From assembly GCA_905250115.1 (NCBI GenBank), contig CAJNOI010000025.1:670697-734696 (forward strand): DNA of 64,000 nt. The letters run 5' to 3'. This DNA comes from Adineta steineri. Its lineage: Eukaryota; Rotifera; Eurotatoria; Adinetida; Adinetidae. Shown here in pieces: positions 13,047 through 24,617 of the stretch (positions are counted from its first letter, which is position 1; every line of letters begins with the position of its first letter). The position numbers and the translations under genes are program-made. Under the pieces are notes generated by a model. That model did not search any database. It saw nothing but the letters and a program-made list of their open reading frames with translations, and had not been told where the DNA came from.

Positions 13047-14740
13047 TCAGAGAAGAAACAAGAAAAGACAAGTAGTAAATACCGAACACACAATACTAAT
13101 AGTGTAGACCACTGACATTCCATTTGTTGGTGTTGTCGTTGTATCTGATATGTTACTGGTTCCAGTTGAGACCATCGTTGTTTCTTCTGGCTTCTCCACC
13201 ATATTCAAAGCAATAAGCATTGGATTCAAGTCATAGTTTTTCTCGAGTGCAGCGAGGATTGCAGAGAAAGCGGACTCACTGTTACATTCGTTGTAAGGAC
13301 ATACCAGTATGATATCATGTTCCAGTTCATCGTTAAACGGATCGACAAGGGTGGTCATTTGAAGACGAAGTTGTCCAGCGTCTTCTTCAATACCGCATTT
13401 CTGCTCGTATTCATTGTCCCCGTCAAAAAATAATACAACGCATACCTTGGTCGCACATGGTTCTGCAGTTGACTCATCGGCAAAACAGTTAACTAAATTA
13501 ACAGACATCATTTATCGAAATACTTTTGTAAGACAAGGTGACTTCTATCTTCGACAAGTTCGGTCAGAAAACATCTTTTCGAAGAGTAACAGACTATTCT
13601 TTTTTGTAGCCAATAGTTAGATGCAAAATTTTAAAAGATTAAGATTCGAATTCTCTATTTTTCATTGACTAAAACCGGGATCAAAGACATCACTAAACGT
13701 TAGTGTAAATAATACTCAAAACATTGTTTCATGCAGTCAAGGAATAACTCCCTAAAGTATAAGTCTTGAATGTTTGCCAAAAAATCACTCATCTGAGATA
13801 CCAATTGACGTGTCCACGTCGGTATAGATCACTTTGAGATGAGTATATATTGAATATATGTGGACAGTAGTGGCAGCTTGAGGTTGTTATCGCATTTCGC
13901 TCATCGATAGGAATAAGAGCACCTGCTTTGATGTAATCTCCTCGAGTATTTTGATTTCCTCGCACGCTTGTTGACAACAGACACTACAAACTTCTTCTCG
14001 AGTCAAAACGTTTTTACTTCGATTTCTGAGTTAAAATCCTCTTACTTCTGGTCGCTGCATACTTGCATAGAAGTCTCAACACGAGCATTGGGTTGAAAGA
14101 CTGCTGATATGAATTCAATTCTCGATGTCGTTTAAGCATTTCAGTATCTTACCTATTATCCTATTACGTCCACTAACTGATAATCTGTCCTGTAATTAGA
14201 TCAGATTTTATACTGAAAGAAGGATATCACAACCAGTAGTAATTTAAGTCGTTTTTAAAATCGACTGTGGAATTACTTGCCTGAGTCAGAAATGTTTCCC
14301 AACAGTGCTGCGTTAACTGATTGATGCAAGGATGTATACTGGGCGTCGATAAGCCATTGAATGTGAGTCGACGAAAACTCTTTGTCGCACTTGTCTGTAT
14401 AGCAAGCATATGCGAGAAAATTGAGGAGTTCAGTTGTCCCACTGTTCGTGAACCGGAAAATTGTATCGAACTGAACTTTATCTTCCTCCAGATGACTCAT
14501 GTGCACCAACGTTGGAGTGAATTCTACTTTTATCTTTGCTGCTTCATAATCGAGAAACAGTTCGACGAGACATAAATCTATACCCTTGGTTTCTCCAATC
14601 TTGAGTTTGTCTAACTGTTGTTGAAATAATTGAATGGTAAAACCATTCATAGACATATTGAACATCTCATCAGTGACGCATAAAAGACTATTACTGAATG
14701 GCAACATACCAAGTAAGACAAGAGCAAGAGGCAGCTTCAT
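13047..14740 (-). CDS. Secreted cysteine-rich, Thr-rich surface protein, right copy
   Basis: Complete paralogue of the gene at 1-1664. Exon 1 (14740-14277) starts at an ATG; the longer frame upstream uses TTG. It encodes a signal peptide and the first cysteine module. A probable internal exon is 14025-13923 (VCSVCCQQACEE). The last exon (13492-13047), behind a TTTAG acceptor, encodes the second module (CATKVCVV ... CPYNECN), a short Thr/Ser stalk and a C-terminal hydrophobic segment with no charged tail, which fits a GPI-anchor signal. Exon 1 ends with two leftover bases, and the internal exon supplies the third. The join into the last exon needs another short exon, which I could not place between 13500 and 13920. 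Family not recognised. Confidence 0.65.
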
Positions 14741-15111
14741 TGTATGCTGGTGAAACAAAAAAAAATGATTGTGTCTGATTTTTCAACAGTTTATATGCTC
14801 TCTAGTTGTAGAGAGAAAAGTCACTAGATAACAAGAGGATCGTCGTGATTTTATTATGTTGACAGCTATTTTATATTGATAACACGCACTATATTTTGAT
14901 TTGTTGACTCATAACAAAAAATTGATCGCTTTCGTAAATATGTATTTTAACAAATTCATCACTAGCCATCTGTTCACTATCATATCCTTCGATTTTGAGG
15001 GAAAGTGACATTTCGTCTTCCCTTTCTATTATGAACTCCGGTTGTGACATTCCATTAAGATCATCGATCATAAGAAAAATGACAGAGTGTTCGGAATAGA
15101 ATTCGCTGAGG

Positions 15112-15187
15112 ATGTGGATGCGGTTCGTGAAAACGGGTGAGAGATGGAGGCTATACCCATAGCCACACCGACACCTACACACCCTCT
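15112..15187. repeat. Telomere-like inverted repeat
   Basis: GGATGTGGATGCGG on the left and CACACCGACACCTACACACC on the right, with a diverged loop. Confidence 0.6.
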
Positions 15188-15659
15188 ATAAGAGCCATAG
15201 TCGATATACTTGTTCTCCCAACTCTATTTAGAATAACAAAATATTTTGTTCAAATAAATTCTGTTTTCTCTGTGTGAAAACGTTGCTTTGTCTTCTTTAA
15301 ATAATGATTTTCAATATTTTTACCTGATTTAGTCTGACACATATTGCTTTCATATCATTTCTCCAACGTTTCAATATTATACATATTTATTATATTTACA
15401 ATAGATGACAACTGACATCTGATGGAGTTTTGTTCATAAGTCAGCTTTGACAGAGGAAGATAATCTATTATTTTTATTTATTGACAGTTTTCAATGTTGT
15501 TTTTTTTGTAGATGTTTCAATAAAAATACTTCACATTGATATTATTATGCCAAAGAAGAAAAACTTGTTTTTTCATGATTCTTGATTTTCAGCAGCACAT
15601 TGAAGAGTTTTTTTAATGATTTTGTAGTGAGCTAATTGAGAATAGCGCTGCAAAACTGA

Positions 15660-15925
15660 TTGTGAGTGTGGGTGTGGGATTATTCTATTTATATCACTCA
15701 CACCCACACCCACCCACACCCACACCCACACTCACACCCACCCACCCACACCCACCCACACCCACACCCACACTCACACCCACCCACCCACACCCACCCA
15801 CACCCACACCCACACTCACACCCACCCACCCACACCCACCCACACCCACACCCACACCCTCAATAAATAGAAATGAATGTGGGTGTACGTACTGTATTAA
15901 TTTAGCATCTACACCCACCTTCAAT
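15660..15925. repeat. Long telomere-like array with 42-bp higher-order unit
   Basis: GTGAGTGTGGGTGTGG on the left, a short AT loop, then about 160 bp of C-rich repeats. Within them a 42-bp unit combining CACACCC, CACCCACC and CACTCACACCC is repeated three times almost exactly. A second small hairpin follows (ATGTGGGTGTACG ... CTACACCCACC). Apparent His/Pro/Thr-rich reading frames are by-products of the repeat. Confidence 0.9.
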
Positions 15926-16079
15926 GGAACAATCAATCAAGCTTTTTTTAAGGATAAACATAAGTAGTATTTTATTTTATTAATAATAATTTCTTGAAGT
16001 ATGCATGATTAAATAATTTGATTAGAAAATAAAATTTAATATTTCAGTTTAAAAGAAAAAATAGTTCTGTCAATATCCA

Positions 16080-19000
16080 TTAATATAATTCAGCACTATT
16101 CAGATAAATACTACCAGTACTTTTTCCACCAGCAATTAATATTTGTCCATTTGATAAAATTGATGCTGTGTGTGCTTCTCGTGCGGCAGTCATGTTTTTC
16201 GTCTTGGTCCAAATGCCTGTGGATGGATCATACAATTCGGCACCATTGAGATAAATGTCATTCTCTCCACCAGTAACTAATACGTTCCCATTTGGTAATA
16301 CGGATGCTGTATGAACTTCTCGTGTTGCACTCAAACTTCCTGTCATTGTCCAAGTGCCTGTCGATGGATCATATAACTCAGCACTCTTGAAATAATTATT
16401 AGAATCCCATCCAGCAGCAACTAATACTTTTCCGTTTGATAATATGGATGCTGTATGAAGAAATCGTGCGACATTTAAGCTCCCTGTCGTTGTCCAAGTA
16501 CCTGTCGATGGATCATACAATTCCGCACCATTGACAGCAGCATTATTGTCTCCGCCAGCAACTAATATTTTTCCATTTGATAATTGGGTTGCTGTATGAC
16601 AACCTCGTTCGACATGCATGCTTCCTGTCATTGTCCAAGTATTTGTTGATGGATCATACAATTCTGAACTACTTTCCGTACCACTATTATATCCACCAGC
16701 AACTAATATTTTTCCATTTGATAACTGGGTTGCTGTATGACAATTTCGTTCGACATGCATGTTTGCTCTCGTTGTCCAAGTACCTGTCGATGGAGTATAC
16801 AGTTCAGTACTCTGTAGATTATCGTCATTCTCTCCACCCGTAACTAATATTGTTCCATTTGATAATATGGATGCGGTAAAATAATACCGTGCAACATTCA
16901 TATTTCCTGTCGTTGCCCAAGTACCTGTCGATGGATCATATAGTTCAGCACTCGTGAGATAAACACCATTATATCCGCCAGCAACTAATACCTTTCCATT
17001 TAACAATGTGGCTGCTACATGATGATATCGTGCGACTGCCATGTGCCCTGTGCTTGTCCATCCTAGAATAAGAAAAAGCAGTGAGAAAATAGGATTTCTT
17101 CAAAAGAATTTCAAATCCAATCATATAGGAAGTATTGCACATAAGACACGCCCCCGATTCTATATAACCTTGCTTAACAATCATCTCCGATTCGACTGAT
17201 ATTTCTACAGTAGATAGACCATACTAAGTTATGAAGTAATCCAAAATTTTAACTCAAACTATCCTGAGGGTGTGGGTCTGGGTGTGTACATGTGGGTGTG
17301 AATATTATCGAAGTTGAGTTTTTGTTAATATTGTCAACTATAATCATGCTAATGTTAAAGAAACAGGCCCAAAAATATTCTATTTCTCATATTCTTTTTA
17401 TTTTACAAATCAAATCTTATAAATGAGAACAACTGCAAAAATATCAACACATCCATCTTCTCACTTGTAAATGTGCGTTAGATTGGATATACACACACCT
17501 TATCACTACCAAAATATATGTCTATGGTAGTTAGATTAAAAAAACTAGATTATCAGTAGTTTTCAAGAAATGTACATATCTTCCAAGGGCTTTGCAACCA
17601 TGTCGTTTCTGTCAGACTCAATGTAAACATTGATTAGACACTTACAAAAAGTACTACAAATTATTTAATCTATTTACTCACCAGCTGTGGTTGTTGTAGT
17701 TGTTGCTGACGTAGATGAAGTTGTAGTTGTGGTAGTAGTTTTTGTAGTTGTAGTAGTGGTAGTAGTTTTTGTTGTTGTTGTTGTAGTGGTAGTTGTAGTT
17801 TTTGTAGTTGTGGTTGTTGTAGTTGTGGTTGTTGTAGTTGTGGTTGTTGTAGTTAGAGTTATAGTTTCTGTAGGTGTGGATGTCTCTGAAGAAGTTAACA
17901 ATAATGTTGCTGCGATTGTTGTTGTAGTTGTAGTTGTTGCTGATATCGAAGATAAAATTGATGAAGTTGTAGTTATAGTTTCTGTAGGTGTGGATATCGC
18001 TGATAAAGTTGATGATAATGTTGCTGCGATCGTTGTAGTTGTTGCCGCACTTGGTACAGTTACTGTTCCTCTGTGTGAATGTGTCAACGATAACATTTAC
18101 AAACAAACAATAATTCAACTTTTTACCCAAAGAGATACTCTACATAGTTAGTCATATTGAAAAACTTTTTACTCTCACTCTCTCTTTCTGTCTGTGTCAT
18201 AATGTAACAGATATATATTCTGTTATGTTTTTGATACATAAGTAGAGGTTTAATTCTAGAATAACGATTGCTGTGCAAATTTGTACTAGTGAAAAAATCA
18301 AATATGTACAAGTAAATTTATTTATCTATATAAAAAGTATCCATCAGTACTTCATTAACAAACCTTTGCTTTCGAAACTGGCCCTATAGAGGAAAGTGAC
18401 ATGTATAAAACGATGTTTTATTCACGTGTGTAATAGTGGAAAGTTAAATTCAACTTTCGAATAATACATCTGTGTCAAACTGCCAATGTGCATGGAACTC
18501 TTCTTGGCTTGAATTATAAAGCCCACAGAAAATATGTGAAACATATAGATTTGCATGAGTATTTTTCAGAGGCAATATATTATATCAAAATAGCAACTCA
18601 AGAAGATGTGGATAACGGATGAGTATATTGTACCAAAACCCACTGAATGCCCGTCAGTGTTACAGATTCTAAAGCTTTCATTTTATAGCTGGATAAATTA
18701 TTATTCAGACTTACATGGATGTTGTTATGCTCGTCGCCACAGCTAAAATAAAAATAATTATATTGAAATACTTATATACTATACTAATGGTCGTAATCGG
18801 GTGTAGGTGGATATATGTTTCTAGTGTTCTCTGATTTACATTGACATACACACCCTCAAGATTCAATGCCCTTCGTCATATCGATTCCCTATCGACCTTC
18901 CGTTGAACTTCGAGAAATACCTTGAAAATTTTAGTAATACTAGTGATTACACGAACTGAATACATAGAGAACAGACGAATATTCTCTTTTAACAAACGTA

Positions 19001-19355
19001 TATCAAGTCATTACTTACGTGCTGATAGTTGTCGATTATCAATAGCAATGAAAGTCACAAAATCTGCTTGTGCTATCAAGCTACCATATTGACTGGGAAC
19101 ATCAGCAAATAGTTCACATTTATTATTGGCTTGATCAAATGTTACTATACGACAATTCATATTTGTTAAGCAAGCAATTTGACAAGCTTTTGAATTTGTT
19201 CCGAAGATAATCATGGGAATCGAACAACCTGAAACGAGGCATTGATATCGAACATCATTTATTTGAGACAATAATAATGTGTTAGTATTTTGTGAATCTG
19301 ATTGTGCGATGATGATGATGGTTACCAACATAAACAACATAATTGTGTGTTTCAT
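16080..19355 (-). CDS. Secreted PAN / Thr-rich linker / seven-kelch propeller protein
   Basis: Four exons joined in frame: 19355-19019, 18742-18715 (28 bp), 18070-17682 and 17062-16080, giving about 578 residues. Exon 1 has a signal peptide and a PAN/apple-like domain (cysteines with NMNCRIVTFDQ and KCELF). Exon 3 is a long Thr-rich, mucin-like linker. Exon 4 encodes seven kelch-type repeats of about 47 residues (pattern VARYxHTAxxLxNGKVLVAGG ... AELYDPSTGTWTTTG). The protein stops at AELY, and the missing last strand (GWTSTGH) is supplied at the front of the repeat block, as in a closed seven-bladed propeller. It probably acts outside the cell in binding; no catalytic residues are apparent. 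The repeats resemble bacterial-type kelch repeats, so transfer is possible but unproven. Telomere-like blocks lie in its introns. Confidence 0.85.
17265..17312 (+). repeat. Telomere-like G-rich block in an intron
   Basis: GAGGGTGTGGGTCTGGGTG and ATGTGGGTGTG, G-rich on the plus strand with no C-rich partner nearby. It lies in the intron before the kelch exon. Confidence 0.7.
17690..17870. repeat. Triplet-rich Thr-coding repeat
   Basis: Degenerate GTT/GTA triplets (AAC/TAC-type on the other strand) encode the Thr tract of the PAN-kelch protein. An 18-bp sub-repeat (ttgtggttgttgtag) recurs near 17807-17852. The open frames in other registers here are artefacts of the triplet repeat. Confidence 0.8.
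18799..18856. repeat. Telomere-like inverted repeat in an intron
   Basis: GGGTGTAGGTGG on the left and CATACACACCCTC on the right, within the first intron of the PAN-kelch gene. Confidence 0.65.
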
Positions 19356-22100
19356 ATTAAATGAATGTTAAGAGTAAAATAACTGACTTCTTTTTATGAG
19401 AGAGAGAAAGAAATGAAACAATTTTTGAATAAAAAGAAAAAGCAGGAAAACTGTGGGTGGATGATGTCCTCTCCATTTCTATTCATTTATTCATAATTTT
19501 AATTGTTTTTTTTTCCTTTTTTGAAGCACAATCTAAAAGAGAGGATTGAAACAGTTGAAGGTGTAGTTTTTTTCCTCTACCACATACTAAGACAGATTTT
19601 GTTATGAAAACGTCATCGACCGTGAAAAACACCAATGAAAAACGGTCAAAAACTGTGATCAATACCGTATGGATTTCTGGCATCCTATGATGAATAATAT
19701 CCTATAATAGATCAAAGACTAACATAGACATTGATCGGTAAAGGATCAGAGATTACCACAAACTATGATTGACATATCGTTAAAGATCACTATGGACACT
19801 TGATTGAAAAACGATAGATATCTGGTTTACAATGTACACAGCTTTTAACAAAGAAAATAGATTTTTAACTTCGTCTTCGAGTAACACCATATTATTTCTC
19901 AAGATACTGTTTACATCAATTGTTATAGACCAAAAAAAAACAGTATGAAAATCGCAAGTAAGAAAGAATCAGATATTGCAGATAATTAATGGAAGAAGTA
20001 AGAAATATTCAGTGTCAATATAATTTCTACTTCAAAAGAATATTATTACTAAACCAAATTTTTATAACCGTTTTCAGAATTATTTATTTGAAAAACAACA
20101 TTTCAATTGTTTTAATCATAGATAGAATGTTTAATTGCTTATATCCTTAATTGTATATCTCACAAAAATTATTTTTCATCAATTTTTTTGCGCAAATACT
20201 TCTGTTATTCTACTAATTTCCTATATCATAAAAAACTGAAAAGCTACTTGTAATATATATTAGTAATCATGTTTAATGAGCTATTTCATATACCAGAAAG
20301 AAAGATATGGAAAAGACAAATGAACAAATAAGGTCTTTTTATCATTACACTTCATTTCAATGATATTTTAATAGAAATTGTAACACAAGTTTTCTTTTTT
20401 ATTGAAAAAGAGAAACAGATTTTATATTGTGCAAATAAGAAATCGAGGCAAATTTAAAATTTTACACGTTAAAATTATTTAAAATTTTAAATGCGAAAAT
20501 TCATGAGAATTATTGAAAGCTGAATAGAATAAGACGGACTTCAAACTGAAGCAATCAATTCATCTATCCACGAGCACCATAAGCATGCGGGTGTAAATGT
20601 TGAGAGAAACATCCACACTCTTTCTAAAATTAATTCTTTTAGAATTTTATTTATTTTCAGAATGAAACGACTAAATAAATTGAGTTCCTTTTTCTTCTAT
20701 TATTATTTTTGAAATTAAATATATCGTCAGTCATTCATGATAAAGAAGGAATGTAAAAAAAAGTATATTTCATTCTATTTGTAGAGCAAGAAATATTTAG
20801 ATGAAAGTAGAATAAACTTAAAAAAGCATTCATGTAGAAGAAAACAGAGTTGAATAAACTAATTCTAATCGATTTCCTTTGATTTTTATTAAATAAATGA
20901 TAATTTAACAAAATTGTTCTAATGAAATATAGAAACCATAAGTTGAAAGACGAATGATGAACGTACGATTTGTTATTCATGTTTTTATTCATCACAAATA
21001 ATATTAGTGATTTTTTATGTCCTTTGATTGAAAATATATGAAAAAGAGAAATGTAATCAGCTGATACTATGAATATCTTCAATGGACTAAAGAACATGTA
21101 ATTAAATTTATTTGACCTTTCTATAAAAGATTAAAGAGTTATAAATCATTCATAGATAAAAATGAATATAATATTATTCTTGGTATGTTACTGAAATTGT
21201 TCTACTTCTATTAAAACATTATCATTTAATCCAAATAATGTTATCTTGTATTTTTAAGTTATTTTCTTGACATTTACTACCGAGTTAATGCTTGTTCAAA
21301 TGCAAGATATTGATCATATCTGGGATCCAGCATCTCTACCAGGTAATGGTACACGGCCTTGGAGATCTCATCGACCGAATCTTCTAAGTAATTCAGTTTT
21401 GATCAATTTTTGTTTTTTTGATAGGTATAATTTATTCTTTACCTGGAATAAATAATAACAGAAGTAGAAATAGCCATCATTTTGAACAACAACTAATGCT
21501 AGAATATGGATAAAGCTAATGGAATACAAGAGACACTCACATGCACGCTCTCAGGATATTAAGATGTACGATCAAGATAAGAGATGAAACATTCACATTC
21601 ATATCTTCAACAATGCCTTGTTTTCCTTTTCTTTCCGTTTTGTTTTATCTCAGAGAAAAGTCCTTGTAGATTGATCAAGCTAGATGATTGACACTTAACT
21701 CATGTATTAATTATGTTTTGTCTCTTATTGATACCAACGCGAAGAAAGAAAAAAGTAATGACATACAAATAAGTTATTGATAAAGTTATCACAATAACAA
21801 ATAACATGATCAAATGTACTCGCACACTTATTAATCATTATCTCTTTGTTTATGGAAGTAGCAATGACATGAATACTCATAGTTCAAATGTTCTCTTTTT
21901 TTTATCATATAATAAAATGGTTAAGATCTTTTAATGGTTATTTGTTTCTGTATTATTTGGGTAAACATATGTTTTCTTTTTTTCAAAAAAAATTCTTTTG
22001 ATAATCTCTATTGAATATTTATTCGTGCTTGATTTCTTTCTAATTTAGCCATTTTGGATCGATTAATAATAGATTTTTTCTTTTGATCTCTGTCGAGAAA
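19356..22100. other. Intergenic AT-rich stretch
   Basis: A small telomere-like hairpin lies at 20585-20622 (GCGGGTGTAAATG ... CATCCACACTC). The frames at 19483, 20735 and 21267 are biased AT translations without motifs. I see nothing else. Confidence 0.5.
20585..20622. repeat. Short telomere-like inverted repeat
   Basis: GCGGGTGTAAATG on the left, CATCCACACTC on the right. Confidence 0.5.
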
Positions 22101-22589
22101 ATGGCTATTGCATCCAATCGTGAATCAATTATTATTTCGAAAACAAATGACCAATTTGATACGAACTATCCTAATAGTTTAAGTGGTATTATTAATGAAT
22201 TTGAATATCAACGATCTATCTCCAATATTAATCAAGTAGCCGGCAAGTCAATTTGCTCTACTTTTACGATTTGGATTATTGTTATTGTTGGAATTTTCTA
22301 TCTAACTTTTAATTTAACAATGGCTTTCTCAAATCCCACGTTTGGAAGAAATATTGATCCGCGCATTTTTTTTATTTTCTTATTAGTCTGCAATATACCA
22401 GCAGCTATATTAAATCTTATACGGGAGGCAAAACTCTCGAAGGTCATTAATCAAGAATCAGAAAAATATGCGAGACGATTACCGATAAGTTGCACATGGC
22501 GATTGGGAGCATCTTCTCTTAATCATTTGTGCCAAGAAACTGTACGTCCTATTATTCCACTACTCTTGAATCATTTTCAATTTCGTTAA
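22101..22589 (+). CDS. Small two-helix membrane protein, unknown family
   Basis: The ATG at 22101 gives 162 residues; the longer frame begins with TTG. A polar N-terminus of about 55 residues is followed by two hydrophobic helices (ICSTFTIWIIVIVGIFYL and IFFIFLLVCNIPAAIL), then a basic C-terminal part. Codon use and composition look like real protein, unlike neighbouring AT-rich frames. I do not recognise the family. Downstream exons are possible, but the frame ends in a normal stop. Confidence 0.5.
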   Translation: MAIASNRESIIISKTNDQFDTNYPNSLSGIINEFEYQRSISNINQVAGKSICSTFTIWIIVIVGIFYLTFNLTMAFSNPTFGRNIDPRIFFIFLLVCNIPAAILNLIREAKLSKVINQESEKYARRLPISCTWRLGASSLNHLCQETVRPIIPLLLNHFQFR

Positions 22590-23460
22590 ATTTAAACGAA
22601 TTGAGCAAGAATTTAGTTCATTAAATTTTGAATTTTCTAGTTATACTCTTATATAAGACAGATCTTTCTGATAATTTTGCCTCACAAATTACAAATATTC
22701 AGATTTCTCAAGGAAATTAGCTTTTAGCAGCGGTAAGAGTTGTTGTTTCTGAAATTTATCAATTCAATAAATTAGTTCATTTGATAAGTTAATTATTAGT
22801 ATCATCTAAGATGAGTTGATTTACGTTCGTCATTCTTATCTCTATTTATTGAATTATATAAATTGTTTTTCTTTTATTAGTTGGTCATTGATATTCATCG
22901 ACAAATGAACTCAAATCCTTCTCATGTGGAATTGAATTTACCACCATAAACTACTGTTTGTCCTTGATCAAATTTTGTTTGGATAAATATGACAAACAAA
23001 TTCTCAATAAACCAATCAAATTCACAACTATAATGGGTTTTTTCTATTTCTCAAATTTTTTACACTGATTTTCACTTATCACTGTCATTTCGTTCCTGGT
23101 TTAGTTAATTAGTAGACTCATCCAATATTTTTTTGTACCAATTGAATAAAAAGAAATTTTGATTTATTTCCACCTATTGAACTCGTTAAATAATTGATTC
23201 TTGTAAATGTAGGTGAGAGAAATGTAAGACTGATAATACCCCTAACCACTCACACCTATTCAAAAATGATTTTATCTAATTCGAAATATCAACTAGCTGC
23301 TACAATTAAAATGTAAAATCCTTGAGATGTTTGAGTTTTAAGTATTGCAATATTTAATAAAAAGGGTGTGGATTTAACTGAAAGAACACCCACATCCACC
23401 CTCAAAAAATAAAGACGTTCAAAAGGTGGTACTTTCAAAATACTAAAAAGGTGGCACTCA
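22590..23460. other. Intergenic with two telomere-like hairpins
   Basis: AT-rich apart from the hairpins at 23210-23260 (GTAGGTGAG ... CACTCACACC) and 23364-23403. No gene seen. Confidence 0.5.
23364..23403. repeat. Telomere-like inverted repeat
   Basis: GGGTGTGGAT on the left and CACCCACATCCACCCTC on the right around a loop of about 13 bp: one of the most compact hairpins in the window. Confidence 0.75.
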
Positions 23461-23489
23461 CACAAATCTATCGTGATTTAAATGCTGAG

Positions 23490-24430
23490 ATTAGTTTAAG
23501 AATGGTCGGAAAGTGGTGTCAGGTGATCTGACGATCTGGCTCTATTATGTAATCAAAACCACTAGGTTGTACACGTTTAGTCAGAACAAACCACAACATT
23601 AAAAAGGAGAAATATCGTTTACGCCGAAAAAAGAAGCATCGACTCGAAAATATCCATGGAGCTTGATCTGTCTGAACCAAATGTTCGGTGAATAATGAAA
23701 AACGATTTAGAGCTATATCCCTATAAAAAAAGTATTAGAACCATTGCTTTTCGATGATCAAACGATCAAACGGAAAAAAATTCGCAAATTGAGTTCGAAC
23801 AATTTTCCGATAAGAAGAGACATTGAAAATCCTCTTTTCTAATGAAAAGTATTTTGACACAGATGGTGTCTACAACTCTCAAAAGGATCGAGTATAGGCA
23901 GCAAATCGTGCTGATGCCGATAGAAACGGTGCCACTCAGCAGTATCGAAAATTTCCACAAAAAGTAGTATTCTGGCTTGGTGCCTGTTTCAAAGGTGTAA
24001 CACCTTTTGTAATCTTCGACGAAAGAACAGTCGATCATTCTGTTCATATCGAGAAACTGTTTCCTGTTGCTTTAAAATATGGGAATGAAGTTTCTGGTAG
24101 CGACTGCGTCTGTCGGCAGGATGATGCTAAGCCTCACTCGCATCATCTAACGCAAAATTGGTGTCGAGACAGTTTTCCATAATTTATTGATAAGGATTGT
24201 CGGCCACCAAATAGTCTTGATTTATATTGTTTGGACTATTCCATTTGGAATGAACTGGTCTACAACATCGTTTGGAACAAAGTCGACTCGAAAAAAAACA
24301 TTGATTCAACAATTAAAATCGGCGTCGAAAAAAATTCGCGAATCTGTTGTTTTTGAAAGTTGTGCTAATTGGACCAATCGATTGTACTACGTGTATCCAA
24401 ATGATGGAAATTATTTGCGCCAATAAAAAT
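23490..24430 (+). pseudogene. Mariner-type transposase, decayed
   Basis: Conceptual reading across shifts and stops gives mariner transposase landmarks in order: a helix-turn-helix segment (MELDLSEPNVR), WLGACFKGVTPFVIFDE, VDHSVHIEKLFPVALKYGNE, QDDAKPHSHH, and PPNS-LDLYCLDYSIWNEL. In-frame stops and at least two frameshifts separate them, so no active enzyme is made. The terminal inverted repeats were not identified. The copy is next to, and convergent with, the receptor gene starting at 29354. Confidence 0.85.
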
Positions 24431-24617
24431 AAGACCATTTTGGAGAGCTTTAAAAGACGAATTTAAAAAAAAGAGTCTGATTGGATGAAAAACAAATGAA
24501 GATATCATCAGCTAAATACTGAGACTGCCATTTATCTTGACGTACCCGTTATAATGATATTTTGAAAAAAGCACAAAATAAAGAAAATTGTAATATTTAA
24601 AACGTCTTTTTGTTTGT

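Larger units (their letters stand above)
14741..16079. other. Intergenic with telomere-like blocks
   Basis: Bases 14757-14888 match the 5' flank of the left copy. The frame at 14889-15182 has a coding-like hydrophilic segment (IEREDEMSLSLKIEGYDSE) but no start or splice context I trust and no recognised family. The remainder is AT-rich apart from the blocks at 15112 and 15660. Confidence 0.5.

Noticed and set aside
14889..15182. Hydrophilic 97-residue frame on the minus strand
   Set aside because: Part looks coding-like, but its beginning comes from the telomere-like block at 15112 and no family or partner exon was found.
15662..15967. His/Pro/Thr-repeat reading frames on both strands
   Set aside because: Artefacts of the telomere-like array; every frame is open because the repeat lacks stops.
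17678..18151. Poly-Val and Asn/Tyr-rich frames overlapping the Thr tract
   Set aside because: Other registers of the same triplet repeat. Only the Thr frame joins in frame to the PAN and kelch exons.
22083..22100. Upstream start for the two-helix membrane protein
   Set aside because: It is a TTG codon; the ATG at 22101 is the first plausible start.
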